From assembly GCF_035956715.1 (NCBI RefSeq), contig NZ_CP108381.1, positions 3,038,001 through 3,102,000 on the forward strand: a DNA stretch of 64,000 nucleotides, given 5' to 3'. A model generated the notes under the pieces. That model ran no database searches and was not told the DNA's origin. It saw nothing but the letters and a program-made list of their open reading frames with translations. Positions 26,496 to 34,714 of this stretch are shown piece by piece. The DNA comes from Nocardia sp. NBC_01329 (GTDB lineage Bacteria > Actinomycetota > Actinomycetes > Mycobacteriales > Mycobacteriaceae). How positions within the stretch are numbered: the first letter of the stretch is position 1; each line of letters starts with the position of its first letter. A program made the position numbers and the translations under genes.

Positions 26496-27836
26496 ATGAC
26501 AACGACGTCGACCAGCCCTTGGAAGCCGAACATAATTACATCCAGAGATGCGCGATTTGCCACAGTTGTAGCATTTTTCGCATGGGTGTTCGCAGTCTAC
26601 GACTTCGTCCTGTTCGGGACACTGCTTCCCGAGATTGCGAAAGAATTCGACTGGAGTCCTGCGTGGAGTACCGCGATAAACACATGGGTCTCGGTGGGAA
26701 CCTTCCTGGTCGCGGTCGCCTTGGGCGTGGTGGTCGATCGAATCGGTCGCCGACGTGGGATGATGCTGACGCTGGCCGGCACCGTTGTCGCGTCGGCCGC
26801 CACCGCGTTCACATTCAATCCGGCTTATCTGATCGGAGTGCGTAGCATCGCTGGGCTCGGCTACAGCGAGCAAGCAATCAACGCAACATACCTGAACGAA
26901 ATATATGATGTCACAGAAGATCGTCGCATCCGGCGCAACCGTGGCTTTCTGTACAGCATTGTCCAGGGCGGCTGGCCGGTCGGTGTTCTTCTCTCGGCTG
27001 CGCTGGTCGCCGTGTTCTTGCCTGTCGTCGGCTGGCGAGGCAGCTTCCTCATAGCAACTTTTCCTGCAATCCTACTGATTCTCATGCGCGTGAGAATGAA
27101 AGAGACACCTCAGTTTCAGATTCAGGATCGAATTCGCAAACTAACCCGATCAGGCCACAGCGCGGAAGCATACGAACTCGCCGAAAAGTACAATATCCAG
27201 ATCAAAGCCGATCGAATTCCGCTGATCGAGGTGGTAACCGAGGGAAGACTCAAGAACACACTGTTCTTATCTCTCGCTTTCTTCTTCAACTGGTTCGGAA
27301 CCCTTGTCTTCAGCATACTGGGAACAACCTTCCTAACCGAAAGCAAGGGCGTAACGTTCGACAATGCACTTATAATACTCATTCTGTCGAACCTGGTCGG
27401 ATTCGCAGGTTACCTTTTCCACGGCTGGATCGGCGACCGCTGGAGTCGACGCAACCTGATCGCGATCGCCTGGATTCTCGCAGGCGCATCATTCGCCGCG
27501 ATGACAATGCTTGCGCACAGTACCGGCGTGGTCCTGGCATGCATGAGCGTCGGGCTGTTCTTCCAAGTCGGGGCCTACAGCGCACTGTTGTACTTCATAG
27601 CCGATTCGTTCGATACCAGGACCCGGGCAACGGGGACTGCATTCGTGAACAGCCTCGGCCAGATCGGCGCGGTAGCAGCAGGAATCCTCGTGACAAGCAT
27701 GCTGTCGGCCGGAGTCGATATCACGCTGGTCGGCCTGATCGTCGGTGCCGGCGGTACTGTACTGTCGGGAATTCTCATGATGGGCTGCCGTGCGGACCGT
27801 TCTAATGCGTCCATCTCGAAATCAGCACATCCGTAA
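26496..27836 (+). CDS. MFS transporter (sugar/aromatic-acid proton symporter type)
   Basis: 446 aa from the ATG at 26496, preceded by AGGGAA; the frame is open further upstream but lacks a start signal. Twelve membrane segments, with MFS motif A-like DRIGRRRG after segment 2 and DRWSRRN in the second half. Two acidic/aromatic motifs in segment 1 (VYDFVLFG) recall AAHS/MHS-type importers. A central cytoplasmic loop of about 60 residues is present. Codon use is visibly less GC-rich than its neighbours (many aaa, ata, aca codons), suggesting recent acquisition. Substrate unknown. Confidence 0.9.
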   Translation: MTTTSTSPWKPNIITSRDARFATVVAFFAWVFAVYDFVLFGTLLPEIAKEFDWSPAWSTAINTWVSVGTFLVAVALGVVVDRIGRRRGMMLTLAGTVVASAATAFTFNPAYLIGVRSIAGLGYSEQAINATYLNEIYDVTEDRRIRRNRGFLYSIVQGGWPVGVLLSAALVAVFLPVVGWRGSFLIATFPAILLILMRVRMKETPQFQIQDRIRKLTRSGHSAEAYELAEKYNIQIKADRIPLIEVVTEGRLKNTLFLSLAFFFNWFGTLVFSILGTTFLTESKGVTFDNALIILILSNLVGFAGYLFHGWIGDRWSRRNLIAIAWILAGASFAAMTMLAHSTGVVLACMSVGLFFQVGAYSALLYFIADSFDTRTRATGTAFVNSLGQIGAVAAGILVTSMLSAGVDITLVGLIVGAGGTVLSGILMMGCRADRSNASISKSAHP

Positions 27837-27981
27837 AGCGCTCGGGGTCGGGCTGGTGGCGAAGACATTCCAAGACTTCGAATATAGAATCTCCGACGTC
27901 ACCATCCTTCGTCGGCGGCCACCAGGACGAAATGGGCGACCTGCATGACCTCGCGCTACGTGGATCCGATATGGTCCGCAC

Positions 27982-28476
27982 GTGATCGAATTGTCCGGAC
28001 TGTTCAGCCCTGACTACCCGCCCTTCGAGGCACCCCCCGACGACGACCTGGTCCGGTCGGTCGAGGCCGAACTGGGTCTGCGACTCCCACCCGCCTACAT
28101 CGCACTGGCCCGAACACACAATGGTGGCTATCTGGCGCGTTCGGCTCATCCCGCTGTCGAACCGACAACTTGGGCAGCCGACCACATTGCAGTGACTTCA
28201 GTAGCCGCCATCGGCAGCACCGCCACCTTCAGTTTGTGCGGCGAAACCGGAAGTCGATTCTGGCTTCAGGAGTGGGGATATCCCGATATCGGGATCTACT
28301 TCGCGGATTGCCCCTCGGCCGGTCACGACATGATCGCACTCGACTACCGCAGCAGCGGAGAGCCAAGCGTGGTCCACATCGATTCCGAAGTCGGATATCG
28401 AATCACTACGCTCGCACCTGACTTCGCAACGTTTGTCAACGGCCTGGTCCGCGAAGCAGACTTCGGCGACCAGTGA
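27982..28476 (+). CDS. SMI1/KNR4 (SUKH) family protein
   Basis: 164 aa from a GTG at 27982. The N-terminal LVRSVEAELGLRLPPAYIALARTHNGGYL is the classic SUKH helix-turn motif, and the C-terminal FATFVNGLV fits too. SUKH proteins are often immunity proteins of contact-dependent or polymorphic toxins, but many are stand-alone. No toxin gene adjoins it here; the next gene is a transposase. It may be an orphan immunity gene stranded by IS activity. Confidence 0.88.
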   Translation: MIELSGLFSPDYPPFEAPPDDDLVRSVEAELGLRLPPAYIALARTHNGGYLARSAHPAVEPTTWAADHIAVTSVAAIGSTATFSLCGETGSRFWLQEWGYPDIGIYFADCPSAGHDMIALDYRSSGEPSVVHIDSEVGYRITTLAPDFATFVNGLVREADFGDQ

Positions 28477-29970
28477 TCCGGCCAAATTGACGACCGCAGA
28501 CTTGGGCCAACTTCAATGACAAACTCGGCTTCGCTCTGCCACACTACCTGGCACACCCCGGGCCAGAGCCCTACCGCTGGGACAACTCTCTGTCGTCCGG
28601 GCGAATAATTCGCACAGGTGGAAAGGCATTCCGGCGGCGCCCAGGGGAAATCTTCGAAGTGACGTCGCTTTTCGGATCTGACCTACTTTGATGGGCATGG
28701 CCTGAGTGGGCGGGTGGCTGAGTCCTGCGATCATGTCTGGCTGTGTGTTGATCATGGTGTGCGGTTGCTGCTGCCGCACCTGGCTGGGGTGGCCATCGAG
28801 GAAGTTGCAGAGGCTGACCGCGTGTGTATCCGGGCATCCGCCCTGACAGCGGCTGTGGCCTGCGTGCGCTGCGGGTGCGACGCGACCAGGGTGCACAGCC
28901 GGTACGAGCGCCGCCTGGCCGACGCGCCGGTGGGCGGCCGGCGGTTGGTGGTCCGTCTGCGGGTGCGGCGCTGGTTCTGTGATCAACCGTCTTGTGGGGT
29001 GCAGACTTTCGTGGAGCAGGTCGAGGGGGTGACGGTGCGGCACGGGCGGCGAACGCCGCTGCTGCGGGCGATGTTGGAGGGTATCGCGGTCGCGCTGGCA
29101 GGCCGCGCCGGTGCGCGGCTGGCTACCACGCTGCATGCGTCGGCGAGCCGGTCTACTCTGCTGCGGCTGCTCGCCGCATTGCCGGATCCCTCGGCGGAAA
29201 TACCACGGGTGTTGGGGGTAGACGACTTCGCGTTGCTGCGCGGTCAGAACTACGGCACCGTGCTGATCGACTGCGAGACCGGTGCGCCACTGGAGTTGTT
29301 GCCGGGCCGCGACGCTCAGACCTTGGCGAATTGGCTGGCGGCACATCCTGGGGTGGAGGTGATATGCCGAGACCGCTCCGGGTCCTACGCCGAGGGAGCC
29401 CGCCTGGGAGCACCCGACGCAATGCAGGTCGCGGACAGGTTCCACCTCTGGCAGAACCTGGGCAAGGCCGTCGAGCGTTGCGTGGCTCGCCACCGCGACT
29501 GCCTTCGCGCCACCGAGTCCCAGTCGGCCAACGGGCTGACACCGCGACCTCGGAACGAGGAGCCTGTCGGGCGGTTCGCGCAGCGTGCTCAGCGACACCA
29601 CGCGAAGGTGCACGATCTGCTCGCGCAGGGACACAGCATCCGCGGTATCGCTCGCGGGCTGGGGCCAGCGCACAGTGCAGCGCTACGCACACGCCGCGAC
29701 CTGGCAGGAGTTGGTCGATGTACAGCTCCACCGTGAGATCACCGAACTCGGCTATCCCGGCAGCTATGGACTGGTGCGCGTCTACCTGGAGCAACGCCGC
29801 ACCAAACCGGACCCCATCGCCCCATCGCCACCGACCGTCCGGCAGGTCACCGTGAGGTGCCCGGCCCTCTCCAGACAGTGACCCCTGATAGGGCAGTGAC
29901 GGAAATATGAGGGAAAATAGGTCGTGGCTCAGCAGCGGAAAAGTACTCACCAGAGTACAAGGACGAGGCC

Positions 29971-30216
29971 GTGAAAATGGTCCTGGAAAGTGACGGTCGT
30001 TCGATCGCGGCGGTCGCACGGGATCTGGGAATCAATTCCGGGACGCTCACCAATTGGGTGGCGGCCTACCGGAAGAAGCACCCGGACGAGGAAGAACCGC
30101 TCGCGATTTCGGAGCGAGCGCGGCTGCGTGAGTTGGAGCGGGAGAACCGTGAGCTCCGGATGAAGGCCGAGTTCCTGGAAAAAGCGGCGGCCTTCTTCGC
30201 GAGCCGGCAGCAGTGA
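29971..30216 (+). CDS. IS3-family OrfA (HTH protein), N-terminus possibly frameshifted
   Basis: 81 aa from a GTG at 29971. Helix-turn-helix RSIAAVARDLGINSGTLTNWV, then a leucine-zipper region (ARLRELERENRELRMKAEFL). A natural N-terminus MAQQRK..YSPEYKDEA can be read just upstream, but only by changing frame at the AAAA run at 29939-29942, which looks one A short. OrfA may therefore be truncated in this copy. OrfB begins at a GTG overlapping the stop (GTGA). Confidence 0.75.
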   Translation: MKMVLESDGRSIAAVARDLGINSGTLTNWVAAYRKKHPDEEEPLAISERARLRELERENRELRMKAEFLEKAAAFFASRQQ

Positions 30217-31094
30217 AATACGAATTCATCGCAGAACTGGACGCGGAGAAGGCCTACTCTGTTGCCTTCATGTGCAGGAACCTGAGTGTGTCCAGATCGG
30301 GCTATTACGAATGGTGTACCCGACCGGCCTCGGAGAACGAGAAATGGCGTGAAGAACTGAAACTGATGATCACCGCGATCTTCGACGACTCCCACGGCAC
30401 CTACGGGCATCGGCGAGTCCACGCGGTGCTGATCTCCTCGGGCCACCAGGTCGACGATGACACCGTCCGCAAGCTGATGCGGGAGCTGGATCTGGTGCCG
30501 TGCCAGCCGAAACCATGGCGGCCGGTCACCACCGACGCTGATATCGACCACCGGATCCCCGACCTCGTGGCCCGTGATTTCACCGCCACGGCGCCGGGTG
30601 AGAAGTTCGTCTCCGATATCACCTATATCCGGACGAAACAGGGATGGCTGTATTTGGCGACCGTGCTCGACTGCTACACGAAAATGGTGGCCGGCTGGTC
30701 GATGTCCGACCATTACCGCACTCCGTTGATCGCCGACGCACTCGATATGACCGCTACCCGAATCGATATTCGACCGCGGGCGATACTCCACAGCGACCGC
30801 GGCTCGAATTACACCAGCTACGATTTCGGAAAGAAACTGCGACAGATGAACATGCGGCAATCTGTCGGCCGCACGGGAGTATGCTGGGACAACAGCATGG
30901 CCGAATCGTTCTTCGGCACCCTGAAGAACGAATGGCTACATCGAATGACATTCGAAACACGGGATCAGGCACGGCGCGCAGTTGTGGAATACATCGAGAC
31001 CTTCTACAATCGCAAACGTCTTCACTCGGGACTCGGCTACAAGGCGCCACTGCAGGTGCACGCCGATTACCTGAATCGGCAGACGGCAGCATGA
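30213..31094 (+). CDS. IS3-family transposase OrfB (DDE integrase core)
   Basis: 293 aa, starting at a GTG that overlaps the orfA stop by 4 bp. The catalytic triad is visible: D in FVSDITYIRTKQGWLYLATV, D in ILHSDRGSNYTS, E in CWDNSMAESFFGTLKNEW, with C-terminal FYNRKRLHSGLGYKAP. It appears full-length and potentially active if OrfA, or an OrfAB fusion made by frameshifting, is supplied. Confidence 0.95.
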   Translation: MKYEFIAELDAEKAYSVAFMCRNLSVSRSGYYEWCTRPASENEKWREELKLMITAIFDDSHGTYGHRRVHAVLISSGHQVDDDTVRKLMRELDLVPCQPKPWRPVTTDADIDHRIPDLVARDFTATAPGEKFVSDITYIRTKQGWLYLATVLDCYTKMVAGWSMSDHYRTPLIADALDMTATRIDIRPRAILHSDRGSNYTSYDFGKKLRQMNMRQSVGRTGVCWDNSMAESFFGTLKNEWLHRMTFETRDQARRAVVEYIETFYNRKRLHSGLGYKAPLQVHADYLNRQTAA

Positions 31095-31529
31095 AATAGC
31101 CCTTCAGGCCGCTGTCCGGAATCTGCCGGGCCCCTCACCGGGTGGCTCACCCGCCACCCCGACACACTCAGCGAGGACGATCGGCCACGCCTGAAAGCCG
31201 TGCTGGAGCGGTGTCCCGAGCTTCGAGCCGCTGCCGGGCATGTCCGTGCCTTCGGGGAAATGCTCACCACGTTGCAGGGCCAACACCTACCCGGATGGAT
31301 CGCCACCGTCCGCACCGATGACCTGCCCGGCCTGACCTCCTTCGCCAACGGACTGGAGTCTGACCTGAACGCGGTCACCGCCAGCTCGACCGTCCGCCGG
31401 AACTCCGGTCCCATCGAGGGACGCGTCAATCACATGAGGTAGCGGCCGCGTTCATCGAAGATTCGCGCATCGATCACCTGGCGATCGGCGATCATGATCG
31501 CGCCCGGGTGAGCGCGGACTCCCGCCGAG

Positions 31530-31991
31530 CTATCTTCCGTCGTCGCCGGTTCGGGTCTCTGATCCGCCCTTCAAGTTGGGGGTACTGGCATATATGGAGT
31601 GCAGCAGTCCAGGTGGCGGGTCGAGCACACACTCGGGACACGAGTCGTGTGTCACCCACTCGGGGTGATCGTCGGTGAAAGTGAGTGAGACGCCGCAGGC
31701 AGACCTGATGGCTTGTTGACCGGGGAAGGTCAGTGCGGGATCCGTCGACCAGGGAACCGATTGTTGTGCCAGGGCCTCGAGAACTTCCTGGTAATGCACG
31801 TGCTCGGGCCTGTGGCTGTCCTGTCCGAGTCGTCCGAGAAGTTCGAAAGAGCAGTCGCCATTGCTGTCGAGGCCGAGTAGAACGAGCACATCTCGGCTCA
31901 GGGCGACTTCGACGCTGCCGAACTTGTCGAGATCGGCGCGAACAGTGTCACCCGGTGCGAGCAACTCCAAGTTCCGCAACCCGCGAACCAC
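31530..31991 (-). CDS. Hypothetical protein with CPEC motif
   Basis: 153 aa from a GTG at 31991 with AGAGG just upstream. The start could be further in, since the GTG is very close to the ribosome site. Acidic, soluble, mixed alpha/beta composition. Near the C-terminus, WVTHDSCPECVLDPPPG contains a CxxC pair. I do not recognise the family. It follows the DUF4254-like gene after a hairpin, so it is probably separately transcribed or attenuated. Confidence 0.6.
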   Translation of the reverse strand: MVRGLRNLELLAPGDTVRADLDKFGSVEVALSRDVLVLLGLDSNGDCSFELLGRLGQDSHRPEHVHYQEVLEALAQQSVPWSTDPALTFPGQQAIRSACGVSLTFTDDHPEWVTHDSCPECVLDPPPGLLHSIYASTPNLKGGSETRTGDDGR

Positions 31992-32002
31992 CTCTACGCG
32001 GT

Positions 32003-32026
32003 CCGATCCGCAGTGCAGCGGATCGG
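32003..32026 (-). terminator. Hairpin after the DUF4254-like gene
   Basis: Perfect 9-bp stem CCGATCCGC/GCGGATCGG with loop AGTGCA. It begins 14 bp beyond the stop at 32040 and lies just before the next gene's start. Confidence 0.6.
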
Positions 32027-32039
32027 GGTACTCGCTCCC

Positions 32040-32516
32040 CTACGAGATCGGCGTGCTCGGCAGACGTCGCGCCCGGTGCGTCACCGCGGCGGCCAGGTCG
32101 GTGTAGTCGTCGATCAGCTGAGCGAGCCGGTACCACTCTTCGTGCACGATGGGGTCGGACGGTTTCGTGGTCATCAGCAGGTGATATGCGCGGACCTGCT
32201 GGCCGGCGATTCGATCGATCACCGCGCCGATCGACTCCGTGTGCAGGGTGGCGGCAGGATGCGGTGGCGGCGCGTGCTCGGCCACCCACTGATCGGCTTG
32301 CCTGGCCAAGACGTCGCGAAGGTGTCGTTTCGCGCGGGTCGAATTCTCTATACCCGGATGATGAAGCTGTCCGAGTTCACAGGCGACCCGAGCCAGCGGG
32401 TGAGATCCGACGTGATGACCTCGGATCGCCGACAGCAGCGCCTCGCCGGTCGGTAACGCGCAGCCCGCCCGGTCCACCGAGCTGGTGGGTAGCGTAGAAC
32501 AGATGATCGCACGCAT
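32040..32516 (-). CDS. DUF4254-family protein
   Basis: 158 aa if started at ATG 32516 (MRAIICSTLPTS); GTG/ATG alternatives lie a few codons upstream. It has the DUF4254 pattern ALPTGEALLSAIRGHHVGSHPLARVACELGQLH, HTESIGAVIDRIAGQQVRAYHL and a final RLAQLIDDYTDLAAAV. These small helical proteins are common in Nocardia and other actinobacteria and have no established function. No operon partner is certain, because a hairpin follows the stop. Confidence 0.78.
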   Translation of the reverse strand: MRAIICSTLPTSSVDRAGCALPTGEALLSAIRGHHVGSHPLARVACELGQLHHPGIENSTRAKRHLRDVLARQADQWVAEHAPPPHPAATLHTESIGAVIDRIAGQQVRAYHLLMTTKPSDPIVHEEWYRLAQLIDDYTDLAAAVTHRARRLPSTPIS

Positions 32517-32528
32517 CGGATTCACCAC

Positions 32529-33086
32529 CGTGGTGTAGGGAGGTGCCGGCGGTCGTTGTGATCGCTTTCTCGACCCTCACGTCCGCCCGGACAGCCTTCG
32601 ATCGCTGATAGCAATGGCTCAGGTCGAGTCGGTCGATGGAGTGGAAGGACCCGCCTTGGACAGCCGGTTGTCGGATGTGCCGAGCCACAGCTCGCTGCCG
32701 ACCAGATCTTCGGCGCTTCGGAACCCGAGCACGCGGCTGACAATTTGCAGGTCGTGCATGGTCAGTACTGTCGTCGCGCCGGTGGGATGGGCGCGTTCAC
32801 CACTTTGCCGCCTCGAGCGGGGTCGCCTGCTCATTGCGCACTCGTTCCTCTCTGCGGCGCCGCTGCGCCACTGAAGAAATCCATATCGCCGTGCACGGAC
32901 CGTGCCTTTCATTACATTACGCCTTGTAATGAAAGATAACCCACCAGAGATGTGACGTCAACCACAGAAGAGCCAGCGCGTAGTCCGGCCCCGCCGTAGA
33001 GACCGCGGAACGGCGTCGGGGGCCGCGGGCTCCGGGTCCCACGGCGCTCAGCTCCTGTGGTCGGTCACTTCGAGCTACCGGTCGGG
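32529..33086. other. Intergenic region with a long perfect palindrome
   Basis: About 560 bp. It contains the 10-bp-armed dyad at 32907-32934 and the 13-bp palindrome GCACGGACCGTGC near 32894. A minus-strand frame from ATG 32759 (MHDLQIVSRVLGF...) gives a 46-residue peptide of protein-like composition. It may be a remnant, but I cannot name it. Confidence 0.45.
32907..32934. promoter_or_regulatory. Perfect inverted repeat, operator-like
   Basis: TTTCATTACA and its exact complement TGTAATGAAA separated by 8 bp. The size and AT-rich arms are typical of TetR/MarR operators. No matching regulator gene is adjacent, and the nearest plausible downstream start is on the minus strand (32759 or 32516). 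Confidence 0.6.
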
Positions 33087-34526
33087 TCAGCTGTCGATTT
33101 CCATCACCACAGCCTTGGGCTCGGTGAAGAATTCACGACTGAAATTGCCGCCTTCGCGACCGACACCCGAGTCTCCGAACCCCCCGAACGGCGCCCGGAG
33201 ATCGCGGACGAAGAAGCAGTTCACCCATACGGTGCCGGCGCGCAGCAGCGACGAGACCCGATGAGCCCGGGACAGATTCTGGGTGAACACCATCGCGTTC
33301 AGGCCGAACGGCGTGTCGTTCGCGCGGTCGACGGCCTCTGCCTCGGAGTCGAACGGAGTCACGACGACTACCGGGCCGAAGATCTCCTCCCGGCAGACAC
33401 GGGCGGTAGCGGGAGCATCGGTGACGACGGTCGGGCGCACCACCCAGCCCTCACCGAGGCCACCGATCATCGTCGTGCCGCCGTCGGCTTCCACCCCGTC
33501 TACGAACGATCGGACTTTGGTGTAGTGCTCCTCGGTAGCCAACGGGCCGAGCTGTGTCGAGGGGTCTTTCGGGTCGCCGATGATCAGCGCGTCGGCGGCT
33601 TCGCAGAAACGGCGCAGGAATTCGTCGTAGATACCGCGTTCCACGAACAGACGGCTGCCGGCGAGACAGACCTGTCCCGCGTTGTTGAAGATGGCCTTGA
33701 TCGACCACTGCACCGCGGACTCGAGATCCGCGTCGGCGAACACGATATTCGCACCTTTTCCGCCCAGTTCGAGACTCACCGGCGTGAGGTTGCCCGCGGC
33801 AGCCCGCCCGATGACGCGGCCCGTCGTCGATTCTCCGGTGAAAGTGATCCGGTCGACCCGGGCGTCCGTGGTGAGCGCCTCGCCCACCGAATCAGGGCCG
33901 AAACCGTGGACCACGTTCAGCACGCCCGGGGGCATACCGGCTTCGAGCGCGAGTCGAGCCAGGATGGTTGCCGAACTGGGGGTGTCCTCGGCGGGTTTGA
34001 GCACGACGGTGTTTCCCCACGCCAGCGCCGGCGCGATTTTCCATGTCTCGAGCATCAGCGGGAAGTTCCACGGCGCGATCGCGGCGACTACGCCGGCCGA
34101 TTCGAACCGCGTGTAGGCGTGGTGACCGGAGTCCATCGGCAGAGTCTCCGCCGCCGACATCCGGGCGTGGTCGGCGAAGAATCGGAAGTTCAGTGCCGAG
34201 CGCGGCACATCTTTCGACGAACTGTCACTGATGGGTTTGCCCATGTCCTGCGTATCGGCCATCGCCAACTCGTAGGTGTGCTGGTCCATGAGGTCGGCGA
34301 GACGGTGCAGAATCCGGCCGCGCTCGGTGAAACCCATTCGCGGCCACGCACCGGAATCGAAGGCGTCGCGAGCCGCGCTGACAGCGAGCGCGGCCTCTTC
34401 GGCTCCGCCGAGCGCGACCTGCGTTCGCACCTCGCGAGTCCACGGATCGACATTGTCGAAGCGGCCGTCGTCCTTCGACTCGATCTCTTTTCCGTCGATG
34501 AAGTGAGGAATCAGTTCCATGGTCAT
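33087..34526 (-). CDS. Muconic-semialdehyde-type aldehyde dehydrogenase
   Basis: 479 aa from the ATG at 34526, which overlaps the tautomerase stop by 4 bp. ALDH motifs: APWNFPLMLETWKIAPALA, FTGESTTGR (NAD binding), Glu253 in LELGGKGAN and Cys287 in NNAGQVCLAGS. It looks like 2-hydroxymuconic, 2-aminomuconic or 5-carboxymethyl-2-hydroxymuconic semialdehyde dehydrogenases (XylG/AmnC/HpaE). In this operon it should oxidise the semialdehyde formed by ring cleavage and decarboxylation to a muconate, the substrate of the next-door tautomerase. Last gene of the operon. Confidence 0.93.
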   Translation of the reverse strand: MTMELIPHFIDGKEIESKDDGRFDNVDPWTREVRTQVALGGAEEAALAVSAARDAFDSGAWPRMGFTERGRILHRLADLMDQHTYELAMADTQDMGKPISDSSSKDVPRSALNFRFFADHARMSAAETLPMDSGHHAYTRFESAGVVAAIAPWNFPLMLETWKIAPALAWGNTVVLKPAEDTPSSATILARLALEAGMPPGVLNVVHGFGPDSVGEALTTDARVDRITFTGESTTGRVIGRAAAGNLTPVSLELGGKGANIVFADADLESAVQWSIKAIFNNAGQVCLAGSRLFVERGIYDEFLRRFCEAADALIIGDPKDPSTQLGPLATEEHYTKVRSFVDGVEADGGTTMIGGLGEGWVVRPTVVTDAPATARVCREEIFGPVVVVTPFDSEAEAVDRANDTPFGLNAMVFTQNLSRAHRVSSLLRAGTVWVNCFFVRDLRAPFGGFGDSGVGREGGNFSREFFTEPKAVVMEIDS

Positions 34527-34714
34527 CTCTCTCGTTCCTGAATGGTGACGTCTCCGGCGGCCCAATGAGTACTGGGGACCTCTCGGACGACGACACGAAT
34601 ACTGGCCAGTGGGGCGCCGGTGGTGTCGGCGGTGGCATGGGTGAGTGCGGAGATCAGGTCGCGCAGGGTCTGCGGACTGCGCCCTTCCACTAGTGTCACT
34701 TCGACGAACGGCAT
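34523..34714 (-). CDS. 4-oxalocrotonate tautomerase
   Basis: 63 aa. After methionine removal Pro1 is the catalytic base (PFVEVTLVEGRS), with Arg11 and Arg39 (SIRVVV) at the canonical positions. The usual Phe50 is tryptophan here (THWAAGD). It converts 2-hydroxymuconate to 2-oxo-3-hexenedioate (4-oxalocrotonate). It overlaps the ALDH gene by 4 bp and shares one base with the upstream amidase gene. The decarboxylase that uses its product is at 42969-43766. Confidence 0.92.
   Translation of the reverse strand: MPFVEVTLVEGRSPQTLRDLISALTHATADTTGAPLASIRVVVREVPSTHWAAGDVTIQERER

Larger units (their letters stand above)
29853..31134 (+). mobile_element. IS3-family insertion sequence inside the ISL3 transposase
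   Basis: Element of about 1.28 kb carrying orfA and orfB. Terminal inverted repeats are imperfect: the left end GCCCGGCCCTCTCCAGACAG at 29859 and the complement of the right end (GCCCGGC...TTCCGGACAG, ending at 31131) align well. TCACCG occurs on both sides (29847-29852 and 31135-31140); removing one copy plus the element restores the ISL3 frame VRQVTGWLTRHP. Exact ends are uncertain by a few bases, since IS3 elements usually duplicate 3-5 bp. Confidence 0.85.
28714..31442 (+). pseudogene. ISL3-family transposase, frameshifted and split by an IS3-family insertion
   Basis: Three pieces of one ISL3 transposase. 28714 to about 29670 holds the N-terminal zinc-binding part (CVRCGCDATRVHSRYERRLAD) and the DDE core (LGVDDFALLRGQNYGTVLID; VICRDRSGSYAEGA). 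A +1 shift near 29665 moves to the frame reading WGQRTVQRYAHA...REITELGYPGSYG up to VRQVT at 29851. The IS3 element follows, and the C-terminus resumes at 31140 with GWLTRHPDTL, ending in a premature NHMR stop at 31440-31442. The stretch between ELVD and REITELG is also short against full-length relatives, so an internal deletion is likely. Dead copy. Confidence 0.9.

Noticed and set aside
30160..30216. Programmed -1 frameshift site joining IS3 orfA and orfB
   Set aside because: A GAAAAAG stretch exists near 30177, but orfB has its own GTG overlapping the orfA stop, so recoding is not required by the sequence.
32619..32912. 97-codon minus-strand frame starting inside the palindrome
   Set aside because: A start inside the operator is unlikely; only the last 46 codons look protein-like, and this is noted in the intergenic entry.
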